DNA of 64,000 bases, from NCBI RefSeq assembly GCF_006716115.1, contig NZ_VFOO01000001.1, positions 434,001 to 498,000 on the forward strand, given 5' to 3'. Origin of the DNA: Subtercola boreus (GTDB taxonomy: Bacteria > Actinomycetota > Actinomycetes > Actinomycetales > Microbacteriaceae). This document shows, in pieces, positions 17,811 to 26,640 of the stretch. The notes under the pieces are model-generated. The model was not told the DNA's origin, ran no database searches, and saw nothing but the letters and a program-made list of their open reading frames with translations. The stretch's first letter is position 1. The number at the start of each line of letters is the position of its first letter. The position numbers and the translations under genes were made by a program.

Positions 17811-19123
17811 TGTCCGCAGATCCCTTCCACCTCGCGTGGTTCACCCCGTTCAAGGCCCCCGCGTGGAAGAGCCCCTGGGCCTCCGACACAGCCCTGACCT
17901 GGTTCAACGGCGACTACTACATCGACATGGCGAAGCAGCTCGAGCGCGCCGGGTTCGACTTCATGATGTTCGAGGACTCGACTCTCGTGTCGAACTCCTA
18001 CGGCGGTACCACCGAGAACGACCTGAAGCACGCCCTGCACGCGCCGAAGGCGGATCCGGTTCCCCTGCTGCCCCTGCTCGCAGCGGCCACCGACCACATG
18101 GGGTTCATCGCGACCATGTCGACCTCGTTCTACCCGCCGTTCATCGTGGCCCGCGTGATGGCCACGATGGACCACCTCACCCGGGGCCGCATCGGCTGGA
18201 ACGTCGTCACCTCCAGTGAAGACCTCGCCGGACAGAACTACGGCCTCGACCAGTTGCTGCAGCACGACGAGCGGTACGACATGGCGGAGGAGTTCGTCAC
18301 CGTCGTGAAGAACCTCTGGGACTCGTGGGAGCCGGGCGCGATCGTCGCCGACCGCGAGACCGGCTACTACGCCGACCACACGAAGGTGCACGAGATCAAC
18401 CACGTGGGCAAATACTTCAAGGTGCGCGGCCCGTTGAACCTCCCTGCGGGCCCGCAGGGGCATCCGGTGATCTGCCAGGCCGGTGGTTCGCCCAAGGGCC
18501 GCGACTTCGCGGCCAAACACGCCAACGTGCTGCTCGCCTCCACGGGGTCGGCCGAGGCGATGAAGGAGTACCGCGACGACATCCGCGCCCGAGCGGCGGC
18601 CCACGGCCGGAACCCCGACGAGGTGAAGGTGATGTTCATCATCCAGCCCGTGCTCGGAGAGACCCAGGCCGACGCCGAGGAGCTCTTCGACCGCACGTAC
18701 GAGATGAGCCAGGCGCAGATCGAGACGCTGCTCGGCATCATGTCGATCACCATGGAGATCGACTTCAAGCAGTTCGACCTCGACAAACCGCTGCCCGACG
18801 ACGTGCAGACGAACGGGCACCAGTCGGGCCTCGCCGGGTTCCGGAAGGCCGCCGGCGGCCGCACCATCCGCGAGGCGCTGAGCGCCCGCCCCGGGGGAGT
18901 GCGCCTCGTCGGCACCCCCGACTCCGTGGCGGAGCAGATGGACGAGGTGATGGAGTTCGTCGGCGGCGACGGGTTCCTGATCCGCGGGGAACCCGTGCGC
19001 ACCCACTCCCGTCGCTACATCGACGAGATCGCCTCGGGCCTCGCTCCTGCGCTCCGGCGTCGCGGGCTCATCCGCAGCGACTACGACAAGTCGACCTTCA
19101 AAGCCAACCTGGCCTCGTTCTAA
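17810..19123 (+). CDS. LLM monooxygenase, NtaA/SnaA/DszA type (1)
   Basis: A 437-residue FMNH2-dependent monooxygenase of the bacterial luciferase-like superfamily. NtaA-group features are visible: FEDSTLVSNSYGG near the N-terminus, GRIGWNVVTS, the HDERYDMAEEF helix, KYFKVRGPLN and VICQAGGSPKGRDFAAKHA. The family acts on chelators, sulfones and N- or S-heterocycles. AAGGAG in the preceding gene end precedes ATG at 17810. It is about the same length as the neighbouring paralogue at 19134, so the two may form a heteromer or act in sequence. Confidence 0.92.
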   Translation: MSADPFHLAWFTPFKAPAWKSPWASDTALTWFNGDYYIDMAKQLERAGFDFMMFEDSTLVSNSYGGTTENDLKHALHAPKADPVPLLPLLAAATDHMGFIATMSTSFYPPFIVARVMATMDHLTRGRIGWNVVTSSEDLAGQNYGLDQLLQHDERYDMAEEFVTVVKNLWDSWEPGAIVADRETGYYADHTKVHEINHVGKYFKVRGPLNLPAGPQGHPVICQAGGSPKGRDFAAKHANVLLASTGSAEAMKEYRDDIRARAAAHGRNPDEVKVMFIIQPVLGETQADAEELFDRTYEMSQAQIETLLGIMSITMEIDFKQFDLDKPLPDDVQTNGHQSGLAGFRKAAGGRTIREALSARPGGVRLVGTPDSVAEQMDEVMEFVGGDGFLIRGEPVRTHSRRYIDEIASGLAPALRRRGLIRSDYDKSTFKANLASF

Positions 19124-19133
19124 GGACTCCCGG

Positions 19134-20447
19134 ATGACCGTGAAACCCTTCCACCTCGGCTGGTTCCTGAACGGCACCAGCGTGCCGGCCTGGGGGCAGC
19201 CCTTCTCCGGCGCGATCGGTACGCAGTGGCAGTCGGCCGAGATCTTCGTCGACCTCGCCCGGGCGATGGAGCGAGCCTGCTTCGACTACGTGCTGATCGA
19301 GGACAACACCTTCGTCGGCGACCGCTACGGCGACTCGATGGAGGTGTACCTCAAGCACGCCTTCCAGGCGCCACGCCAGGACCCGATGATCGTGGCCACG
19401 CTGCTCGCGCAGGCCACCTCCAAGCTCGGCATCATCCCGACCGCCGGCTCGTTCGCCTACCACCCGTACATGCTGGCGCGGCTGGTCGGGTCGCTCGACC
19501 AGCTGTCGAAGGGCCGGATGGGCGTCAACCTCGTCACCGGCACCAGCGACCGTGCCCTGCAGAACTACGGCTACCCCGGCATGGGCGAGCACGACTCCCG
19601 CTACGACACGGCGGAGGACTTCATCAACGCCTCACTCGCTCTCTGGGACACCTGGGAACCGGATGCGGTCGTCGCCGACGTGCACACCGGCGTCTGGGCC
19701 GACCACACCAAGGTGCATCGTGCGGACTTCGAGAGCGCGACGTACTCCACCCGCGGGCCGCTCAACTCGGGTCCGCTGCCGCAGGGGCGGCCGATCATCT
19801 CGCAGGCCGGGGGGTCCCCCCGCGGCATCGCGTTCGCCGCGAAGTACGCCGACACGGTGATCGCGATCCAGGCCACGCCCGCGAAGATGAAGGAGTACCG
19901 CGACAAGGTGCGGGAGGCGGCCGTCTCGTTCGGCCGGAACCCCGACGACGTCAAGGTGCTGTTCGGCATCTGGCCGACGATCGGCTCCAGCCAGTCGGAG
20001 GCCGACGATCGGATCGCGGCCGCACGGGCCGGGGTGGCCGCGAACCTCGAGGTGGCGCTCGCCGCGATGGCGAAGAGCACGGACATCGACTTCGCGAACG
20101 TCCCGCTCGACGTGCCCCTCGGCGAGCTCGGACTCTCGACCAACGGCACCCAGCAGTTCGCCGAGTTCTCCGCCCGGAACGCCACGCTGACCCTCCGGGA
20201 GGCGACCATCGCGCGCAGCGGCGCCGCGGGACCCGCGCTGGCAGGAACACCCGACCACGTCGCCGGCCTGATGGAGGACATCATGGCGGAGGTCGGCGGC
20301 GACGGCTTCCTGATCGGCACGAACGGTGTCACCCGCCGTTTCATCGCCGAGATCACCGACGGTCTCGTGCCCGAACTGCAGCGCCGAGGGCTCACCCGAC
20401 GCGGCTACTCCTTCGACCAGCTGCGCGACAACCTGCTCGAGTTCTAG
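19134..20447 (+). CDS. LLM monooxygenase, NtaA/SnaA/DszA type (2)
   Basis: A 437-residue paralogue of the preceding gene. It has IEDNTFVGDRYGDS, GRMGVNLVTGTSDRALQNYG, the HDSRYDTAEDF helix, YSTRGPLNSGPLPQGRP and IISQAGGSPRGIAFAAKYA. The region after GRMG reads VNLVTG in place of the WNVVTS in the first copy, which suggests a different substrate pocket. AAGGA (19122-19126) lies 7 nt before ATG. It needs FMNH2, presumably from the reductase at 17127. Confidence 0.92.
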   Translation: MTVKPFHLGWFLNGTSVPAWGQPFSGAIGTQWQSAEIFVDLARAMERACFDYVLIEDNTFVGDRYGDSMEVYLKHAFQAPRQDPMIVATLLAQATSKLGIIPTAGSFAYHPYMLARLVGSLDQLSKGRMGVNLVTGTSDRALQNYGYPGMGEHDSRYDTAEDFINASLALWDTWEPDAVVADVHTGVWADHTKVHRADFESATYSTRGPLNSGPLPQGRPIISQAGGSPRGIAFAAKYADTVIAIQATPAKMKEYRDKVREAAVSFGRNPDDVKVLFGIWPTIGSSQSEADDRIAAARAGVAANLEVALAAMAKSTDIDFANVPLDVPLGELGLSTNGTQQFAEFSARNATLTLREATIARSGAAGPALAGTPDHVAGLMEDIMAEVGGDGFLIGTNGVTRRFIAEITDGLVPELQRRGLTRRGYSFDQLRDNLLEF

Positions 20448-20481
20448 AACATCCACATCCCTTCTGAAAGGCAACACTCAC

Positions 20482-21282
20482 ATGCGCGGATACGTCGACA
20501 CCGACTGGGGCCAGCTGCACTACCGAACGAGCGGGCCGGCCGTCGCTGACGGCGGACCCGTCGCCGTGCTCTTCCACGAATCGCCCCGGTCGTCGCTCGT
20601 CTACGAGCCGATCATGGCCGCTCTCGGGGAGTACCTCACCGCTTTCGCCTTCGACACCCCCGGCTTCGGGCTCTCCGACTCCGCACCCGAGGGGGCGACG
20701 ATCCCGGAGTACGCCCGCATCTTCCTGCAGGCGATCGACGCTCTCGGCATCGGCGGGTTCACAGCGGTCGGCATGAAGACCGGCAGCTCGCTCGCCACCT
20801 CGGTCGTGACCCTGGCCGGCAAGGATCGCGTCCCGAAGGCCGTGCTCTACGCGCTGAACCCACCGGATGCCGAGAAGAGCGAGTACTGGGCCGTGAACTG
20901 GGCACCCGACCTGCCGGTCACCGAAGACGGGTCGATCTTCGACTACCTGTGGAAGAAGAACGTCGGGCTCTACGGCACCGACAGCCCCCGGGATCTCTCG
21001 CTCTGCGTCGCGGAGACCGTCGTCAACCTCGAACGGTACAACTCGATCTACCCGGCGGTCTTCCGCTTCGGGCCGACCACTTTCGAACTGAACGAGAAGC
21101 TCGTGGCGGCGGGCGTGGCCATCACGGTCATCCAGCCCTCGGCCGAACAGATGACGCCGAACGACCCGCTGGAGTTCTTCCACCTGCCCGGCACCACCGA
21201 TGTGTTCATGCCCGTCACCGGACAGTTCGCCTCGCGCGCACCGAAGGAATTCCTCGAAGCCATTGTCGCTGTCGCCGGCTGA
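20482..21282 (+). CDS. Alpha/beta-hydrolase-fold protein lacking Ser nucleophile
   Basis: A 266-residue protein with the alpha/beta-hydrolase layout: an HGxP-like FHESPRSS after strand 3, DTPGFGLSD after strand 4, and a nucleophile-elbow position. The elbow reads VGMKTGSS, giving Lys where Ser, Cys or Asp should be. No GxGH-type catalytic His is seen near the C-terminus; the region reads LEFFHLPGTTDVFMP. It may be a lyase, a cofactor-free enzyme or non-catalytic. GAAAGG (20466-20471) precedes ATG. It follows the two monooxygenases and probably acts on their product. Confidence 0.82.
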   Translation: MRGYVDTDWGQLHYRTSGPAVADGGPVAVLFHESPRSSLVYEPIMAALGEYLTAFAFDTPGFGLSDSAPEGATIPEYARIFLQAIDALGIGGFTAVGMKTGSSLATSVVTLAGKDRVPKAVLYALNPPDAEKSEYWAVNWAPDLPVTEDGSIFDYLWKKNVGLYGTDSPRDLSLCVAETVVNLERYNSIYPAVFRFGPTTFELNEKLVAAGVAITVIQPSAEQMTPNDPLEFFHLPGTTDVFMPVTGQFASRAPKEFLEAIVAVAG

Positions 21283-22723
21283 CACCCGGGCGACGGCGGT
21301 GCCCCCGGGCCCGCCGTCGCTCGGGCCGGTGCTGCTGCCGCTCAGCGGGCTCCTCGTCGCGCAGTTCGTCTCCGGCCTCTCGGCGACGATCGTCGCGACC
21401 TCCATCCCGACGATCATGCACACGCTGTCGGGGCCGGCGAGCCACGCGACCTGGCTGGTCGCCGCCACGATCCTCGGCAACACGGCCAGCACGCCGATCT
21501 GGGGTCGGCTGGCCGACCTGTTCGCCCCCAAACGCATCGTACAGATCGCCATCGCCCTCTTCGTTCTGGGGTCGATCGGGGCAGGGCTGTCGGCCGACAC
21601 GACGCAGCTGCTCACGGCGCGGGCCGTCCAGGGCATCGGGCTCGGCGGCCTCGGGGCCTCTGCGGCGGTGGTCGTGGCGATGCTGGTGAGCCCCCGGGAA
21701 CGCGGACGCGTGAACAGCTGGCTCGTCAGCGTGCAGACCACCGCCACGATCCTCGGTCCGGTCGTGGGCGGGTTCATCGTGCAGTCCACCCTCGGCTGGC
21801 GGTGGTGCTTCTTCGTCGCGGTCCCGCTTGCGGTGGCCTCGATCGTGGTGCTGGCACTGACCCTGCGGCTCGCCGAACGGCCGGCCCGGGCATCCGGTCG
21901 CACCGACATCGCGGGTGCGTTCCTGATCGCCACCGGGGTCACCGCGGTGCTCATCGCGGTCACCACCCTGAGCGACGACGACTGGTCGTTCACGCCAGTC
22001 AGTGCGCTGGTCGGCGGCTACGGGGTGGTCGCCATCATCGCTCTCGTGATCGTGGAGCTGCGGGTCACGTCGCCGGTGATCCCGCTCCGGCTGCTCGCCC
22101 AGCGCACCGGCGCGCTCTGCGTGACCGCCGCGTTCACCATCGGCTTCACGCTGTTCGGCGGCTCGGTCTTCGTGACCCAGTACCTGCAACTCGGCCTCGG
22201 CATCCCACCCGCGACGGCCGGCCTCCTGCTGGCGCCCATGGCCATCGGCACGGTCGGCGCCTCGATTCTGGCGGGCCGGATGATCAGCCGCACCGGCCTC
22301 GTCAAAGCAGTACTGGTCGGCGGGGCATCCCTCTGCCTCGCGGGGAACATCGCCCTCGCACTGGCACCCCTCGCACCCCTACCGCTGGCCCTGGTCGGCA
22401 CGGTGCTGCTGAGCGCGGGGCTCGGGTCGACCACCCAGAACCTCGTGCTGGCCGGACAGACGGTGGCGGGCGCGAACCGTGTGGGGTCGGTGAGCGCGAC
22501 GGTGATGTTCTTCTTCACCCTCGGCGGCACGGTGGGGCTGGTGCTGCTCGGGGCCGTGCTCGCGCACTCGGTGTCGGGCCTCCGCGCGTCGGGGGCGAGC
22601 GAACAGCTGGCCTACAGCGCGGGGCTGCCCACGGTGTTCGCGCTGTCTGGCGTCTCCACGCTGGTAGCGCTCGTCGCGCTGGTGTTCCTCCGGAGCATCC
22701 GGCTGGCGTCGGCTCAGGGGTAG
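21263..22723 (+). CDS. MFS transporter, DHA2/EmrB-like 14-TM
   Basis: A major facilitator of about 486 residues with 14 predicted helices, drug:H+ antiporter-2 type. Motif A-like GRLADLFAPKR follows helix 2 and motif C-like GPVVGGFIVQSTLGWRWCF lies in helix 5. TTG at 21263 gives a 20-nt overlap with the preceding gene; GTG at 21299 is an alternative, and a start at 21200 seems too far in. At the end of the catabolic operon it may export a toxic intermediate. Its 3' end overlaps the convergent gene by 10 bp. Confidence 0.85.
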   Translation: MSLSPADTRATAVPPGPPSLGPVLLPLSGLLVAQFVSGLSATIVATSIPTIMHTLSGPASHATWLVAATILGNTASTPIWGRLADLFAPKRIVQIAIALFVLGSIGAGLSADTTQLLTARAVQGIGLGGLGASAAVVVAMLVSPRERGRVNSWLVSVQTTATILGPVVGGFIVQSTLGWRWCFFVAVPLAVASIVVLALTLRLAERPARASGRTDIAGAFLIATGVTAVLIAVTTLSDDDWSFTPVSALVGGYGVVAIIALVIVELRVTSPVIPLRLLAQRTGALCVTAAFTIGFTLFGGSVFVTQYLQLGLGIPPATAGLLLAPMAIGTVGASILAGRMISRTGLVKAVLVGGASLCLAGNIALALAPLAPLPLALVGTVLLSAGLGSTTQNLVLAGQTVAGANRVGSVSATVMFFFTLGGTVGLVLLGAVLAHSVSGLRASGASEQLAYSAGLPTVFALSGVSTLVALVALVFLRSIRLASAQG

Positions 22724-23475
22724 CGAAGGCCCGCCAGGGCGTAGTACTCGTCGCTGCTGGTGAGGCCCGAGCGGGTGGCGGCATCTCCGTTCGCCAGGTT
22801 GAAGTCGCCCCAGGCGACCACTCCGCTCGCGTCGGGGGCGCGGTGGAAGTAGGTGGAGTACATGACGCTGACGCGGTCGCGGGCAGCCTCCGTCGAGCCG
22901 TAGATCGACGTGACGAGCAAAGGCCGGTCGAGCCCGTAGGTCGGAAAGGTGCCGGGGCCGGGCGGGAAGGAGAGATGGGACGAGCGGGTCAACCACGTGC
23001 TGCTCTCCTCGAACGACGGCGTTCGACCGAGGATGTGCTGGTAGAGCGCTGCGATCACCGTCCAGTCGCTGTTCCCGCTGTTGATGTAGAACTCGTCGGA
23101 CTGGTAGAACGCCCGATCGACGTCGTCGGTGCCGAGTATTCCGCGGTGCATTCCGTCGAGCCAGCTGGCCCGCCCGCCCGCCTCGGGTTCGCGCCCGAGA
23201 ATCGTGCGGTAGGCGTTGTCGATGCGGATCAGCCGGTACTCATCGCTGTCGGCGAAGCCCGCCGCGACAGAGCTCCGGGGGCTGCCGGCGGCGAGTTTCG
23301 CCGACCAGAAGGTCACGTCGCTGTTGCTCGGGAGCCGGCCGAGGTAGTCCTGGTAGAGCGCCGTCACGTAGGCCGCGCGGGCGGGCGCGGGCGCCGCTGA
23401 GGCTGCTGGCGCCAGGGCCGTCGTGAGCCCGGCCACCATCAGAACGGCCGCCACGGCCGCCACCAGTCGTTTCAT
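22714..23475 (-). CDS. Secreted DUF4214 protein
   Basis: A 253-residue exported protein. The start MKRLVAAVAAVLMVAG opens a Sec signal peptide ending near PAASAAPA; an upstream frame to 23862 is an Arg-rich shadow. The mature part is built of DUF4214 modules: YQDYLGRLPSNSDVTFW, then YRTILGREPEAGGRASWL, YQHILGRTPSFEESSTWL and YSTYFHRAPDASGVVAW, so four repeats of about 50 residues. DUF4214 occurs in bacterial surface and S-layer-associated proteins. The role here is unknown. Confidence 0.85.
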   Translation of the reverse strand: MKRLVAAVAAVLMVAGLTTALAPAASAAPAPARAAYVTALYQDYLGRLPSNSDVTFWSAKLAAGSPRSSVAAGFADSDEYRLIRIDNAYRTILGREPEAGGRASWLDGMHRGILGTDDVDRAFYQSDEFYINSGNSDWTVIAALYQHILGRTPSFEESSTWLTRSSHLSFPPGPGTFPTYGLDRPLLVTSIYGSTEAARDRVSVMYSTYFHRAPDASGVVAWGDFNLANGDAATRSGLTSSDEYYALAGLRYP

Positions 23476-23582
23476 CTTCGTACCCCCGAAACTCCGTGCC
23501 CCGGCGGCGGTGCCCGCGTCGACGACACTGGCGCTCCGGATGCCGCACCAAAGTAGCACGGCACGGGCCCCCGGGCCGGGAG

Positions 23583-24860
23583 TCACCCGCCCACATTCGC
23601 GAGCACAGTCGCCGCGAAGCCCCGCAGCGTGTCGTCGGAGGTCGCCGTCGGCACCTTCAGCTCCACCCAGCCGCCGTCGATGAGGATGCTGAGGCGGGTG
23701 GTTCCCTCGCTGTCGGCGACGTAGGCCTCGCCCGGGTAGCCGGTCACCGCGGTCCACGACAGGGAGGGATCGGCATCCCGGAACTCGGCGAAGTACGAGG
23801 CCCCGCCGGGGAGCACGGAGGCGCTCACTCCGCTTGTGCTCCGGTCGAAGTCCCAGCTGCACCAGAATGCGCCGACGTTCGGGCCGGCGTGGAAGCCGGA
23901 GAAATCGTACTCGCCGCCGTCGGACTTGAAGATGTTCACCTCGTCGGCACCGAACCGGGAGAGCAGTTCGTCGTCGCTCGCCAGTTCCTCGCAGGTCGTC
24001 GCCCCGGTGAGGGTGGCTCCCTCCGGCTGCCAGAGCGGTGCCGGGGCGGGGAAGGCTCCGACCGTGGCGACGAGCGACGTGAACGACTGGCGGATCTGCT
24101 CCCGCTGGTCGGCCGTGAGGTCGCTGGTCGCCGGAACGCGTTCGTCGAACACCACGCCGTAGTCGCCGACGAGCGCGATGAAGGCGCAGAAATACCCGTT
24201 ACGGGTCACGCACTGCGACGCCGCCCCCGGTGCGATTCCGTCCTCGGGCGTCGAGCCGGTCCACCCTTCGCCCTGTACGACGCTGTCGTACTGTTCAGCC
24301 GTGACACCGGGCACGATCTTGAGGGAGAAGGAGGGCTGCGAATTGTCGAACGACGCGCCTTCGCCGCTGAACGAACAGTCGAGCGCTCCCAGCCGTCTGT
24401 CGGTGTAGAAAACGGGGTTGTCGAACGACTCGACAGCCACCGGTACGACCGGCAGTCCCAGGATCGCCTCCGCGTCGGTCAGCGACAGCAGTGCTTCACA
24501 GGTCGACGGCACCCGGATGACCGGGGCCACCGGATTCGGAGCGACCGTCGGTGTCGGCGGTGCGGTGGTCGGCAGAACGGTCGGAGCCGGCGAGGTGGGC
24601 GCCGCCGTGGTGGTGGCCGGTGCGGGCGGGGCCGCCCCGAACCACGCGCTGCCGTTCAGGGCGAGCGCGGCTGTGCCTGACCCGACGAGGGCGGTGAGCA
24701 CCGCGACGACCACGATGATGCCGGCCCGGCGACGGCTGTGGCCGGGAGTCGAAGAGGGCACGGATGCCGCGCCGGAACGCTGCTCTGCCGCGACCGTCTC
24801 CACGAGCATCCGCCGGATGGCGTCGCTCCGGGCGGGATCGAATTCGGGTTGCGGGTTCAT
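23583..24860 (-). CDS. Single-pass membrane protein coupled to ECF sigma factor
   Basis: A 425-residue protein. About 45 polar N-terminal residues precede one membrane helix (AGIIVVVAVLTALVGSGTAALAL), then a Pro/Thr/Ala linker and an extracellular domain with several Cys (TCEALL, LDCSFS, SQCVTRNGYFC, TTCEEL, FWCSWDF), probably disulfide-bonded. The start overlaps the sigma-factor stop (ATGA). Position and topology fit a regulator or anti-sigma partner, but I see no HxxxCxxC zinc anti-sigma motif in the cytoplasmic part. It could also be a DUF3558-like lipoprotein relative. Confidence 0.8.
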   Translation of the reverse strand: MNPQPEFDPARSDAIRRMLVETVAAEQRSGAASVPSSTPGHSRRRAGIIVVVAVLTALVGSGTAALALNGSAWFGAAPPAPATTTAAPTSPAPTVLPTTAPPTPTVAPNPVAPVIRVPSTCEALLSLTDAEAILGLPVVPVAVESFDNPVFYTDRRLGALDCSFSGEGASFDNSQPSFSLKIVPGVTAEQYDSVVQGEGWTGSTPEDGIAPGAASQCVTRNGYFCAFIALVGDYGVVFDERVPATSDLTADQREQIRQSFTSLVATVGAFPAPAPLWQPEGATLTGATTCEELASDDELLSRFGADEVNIFKSDGGEYDFSGFHAGPNVGAFWCSWDFDRSTSGVSASVLPGGASYFAEFRDADPSLSWTAVTGYPGEAYVADSEGTTRLSILIDGGWVELKVPTATSDDTLRGFAATVLANVGG

Positions 24861-25417
24861 CGTGCACCTCCTGACGTGTTCGCGAGCCGTCTCTTCGCGC
24901 GGGACAACCGCGACTTCACGGTGCCGGCGGGCACCCCGAGGGCTTCGGCGGCCTGCTCTGTGGTGAGTTCTTCGATCACGCAGAGCGTGATCACGTTCTG
25001 GTCGTTCGGGCTGAGCGCGGCGAAAGCGCTCTGCACGCGGGCGCGGCGCTCGCGGCCGTCGAGCCGGGCATCCACGTCATCCGACGGGTCGGCCTCGGCC
25101 GTGGGCGGCGGCAGGATGTCGATCACCGCGCGGTACCGGCGGGCCGAGCGCACGAGGTTCCGGCACACGAAGTTCGTCGTCACGAGCAACCAGCCGACGA
25201 TCGAGCCGTCGACGACGCGCACCGCGTCCCGCCTCCGCCACGCTTCGAGGAAGACCAGTGCGGTGGCGTCTTCGGCGTCGTGCGGCGAACGGAGCACCCG
25301 GAGGGCCTGGCCGAACACGCGGTCGCGGTGCGTGTCGAACATCACCCCGAAGGCTGTTGCGTTGCCGGCGGCGGCGCGGATCCACGTCGCCGCTTCGTCT
25401 GTTGTTCCTGTCCCCAT
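24857..25417 (-). CDS. ECF RNA polymerase sigma factor
   Basis: A 186-residue sigma-70 family ECF factor. Region 2 covers about 22-95 (HRDRVFGQALRVLRSPHDAEDATALVFLEAW), and region 4 about 125-180 (LSPNDQNVITLCVIEELTTEQAAEALGVPAGTVKSRLSRAKRRL). It directs RNA polymerase to specific promoters. The ATGA overlap with the membrane protein at 24860 suggests the latter senses the signal. No obvious self-promoter was identified. Confidence 0.93.
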   Translation of the reverse strand: MGTGTTDEAATWIRAAAGNATAFGVMFDTHRDRVFGQALRVLRSPHDAEDATALVFLEAWRRRDAVRVVDGSIVGWLLVTTNFVCRNLVRSARRYRAVIDILPPPTAEADPSDDVDARLDGRERRARVQSAFAALSPNDQNVITLCVIEELTTEQAAEALGVPAGTVKSRLSRAKRRLANTSGGAR

Positions 25418-25481
25418 ACCCTCTAGTGTCCGGCAGGGCGGGAATGGTTCCCTTTCTGCCGCGCCCGGGACGGGGCCGTGT

Positions 25482-26489
25482 TCAGGCGGGTTGGCTCGTC
25501 ACGCTGTTGACGAATGTGGTGACGCGTTGCCAGACCGTCTGCGACTCGGGGTACCGGTAGTTCTGCTGCCAGGTGTGGCGCGTGTTGGCGTTCGCACTGG
25601 GGTAGATGATGGTCTCGACCGGCACGAGGGCCGCGCGGAGGCGCTCGACGAAACGCAGGTTCGACTCGTAGAAGTAGTCGCTGGCGGAGGTCGTCACGAA
25701 GACGGCAGGATGCCCGGGCCCGATCCACTCGATGGGGGAGAGGTAGGCCGCCGCCCTCCGGAGGGTCCCGCGCCGGGCGGGTGCGGCGGCGGTTCCCCGC
25801 GGGTGCAGCAGCCGCACGAACCCGCGGCCGAGGATGGGCGCCCGGGCGAAGAACATCGAGAAGTCGACGGCGCTGCAGTGCAGCACGAGCCCCTGCACCG
25901 TCGGCGTGGCCTTTTCGGCAGTCATCCCGAAGTGTGCGCGCAGTTCCGGGCTGCCGGATGTCGCGGTGAACAGCGCTGCGATGTGGCCGCCCGCGGAGTC
26001 GCCGCCCAGCACCACCCGGGCGGGGTCGCCGCCGTGGGCGCGGATGTTCTCGTGCACCCAGCGCACGGCTGCGTCGGCGTCGGCGAGCTGGTGATCCATC
26101 TGGAAGCGTCCTGCTCGGCGGTAGTTGACGTTCACCACGACCATGCCGGTGGCGGCCTGGTGCGCGCAGTACTTCGTGACGGTGGCCTTGTCGCCGGAGG
26201 TCCAGCCGCCGCCGTGCAGGTAGATGTAGACGGGGAGGAGCGCGCGGGGCGCGAGGACAGGTGTCGGGGCGATCACGTCGAGCCGATGCGCCGGATGCCC
26301 GTCACCGACGTAGTCGATGTCGTCGGTGTGCACGACCCCCGCGATCGGGTGCTCGTTCATGCGTTTCGTCTCGGAGCGCTGGATGAGGAACATGCCGGCC
26401 CGGAACGCCCACACCGGCGTTCCGCGGAAGAGCGAGCGGGCCGCCAGATGCAGTCGCGGCACGGTCGCGGCGGCCTCGTGTTCGTGCAT
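25482..26489 (-). CDS. Alpha/beta hydrolase, HSL-type esterase
   Basis: A 335-residue esterase of the hormone-sensitive-lipase family. The oxyanion motif LHGGG and the nucleophile GGDSAGGH are clear; the Asp and His lie in the C-terminal third. An amphipathic N-terminal section (residues 1-45) precedes the core, and an internal Met at 44 offers a shorter start. The substrate is unknown. It stands alone, 64 bp from the sigma-factor gene. Confidence 0.88.
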   Translation of the reverse strand: MHEHEAAATVPRLHLAARSLFRGTPVWAFRAGMFLIQRSETKRMNEHPIAGVVHTDDIDYVGDGHPAHRLDVIAPTPVLAPRALLPVYIYLHGGGWTSGDKATVTKYCAHQAATGMVVVNVNYRRAGRFQMDHQLADADAAVRWVHENIRAHGGDPARVVLGGDSAGGHIAALFTATSGSPELRAHFGMTAEKATPTVQGLVLHCSAVDFSMFFARAPILGRGFVRLLHPRGTAAAPARRGTLRRAAAYLSPIEWIGPGHPAVFVTTSASDYFYESNLRFVERLRAALVPVETIIYPSANANTRHTWQQNYRYPESQTVWQRVTTFVNSVTSQPA

Positions 26490-26640
26490 TGCTCCACCGT
26501 ACGTCCCGCCCCGGGTAGGGACGCTGTGCGCGCACCCTGCGGGCGCTGGGAATCGTGCACGAGAGTGTTCAGGAGCGGCGGGTGCACCTGCTGGCGGGCC
26601 GGTCGGGCCGGTCGGGCGGTGACCTCGGCGAGAATGGAGT

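Noticed and set aside
23476-23862. N-terminal extension of the DUF4214 protein
   Set aside because: The extension is Arg-rich and would bury a clear signal peptide at ATG 23475.
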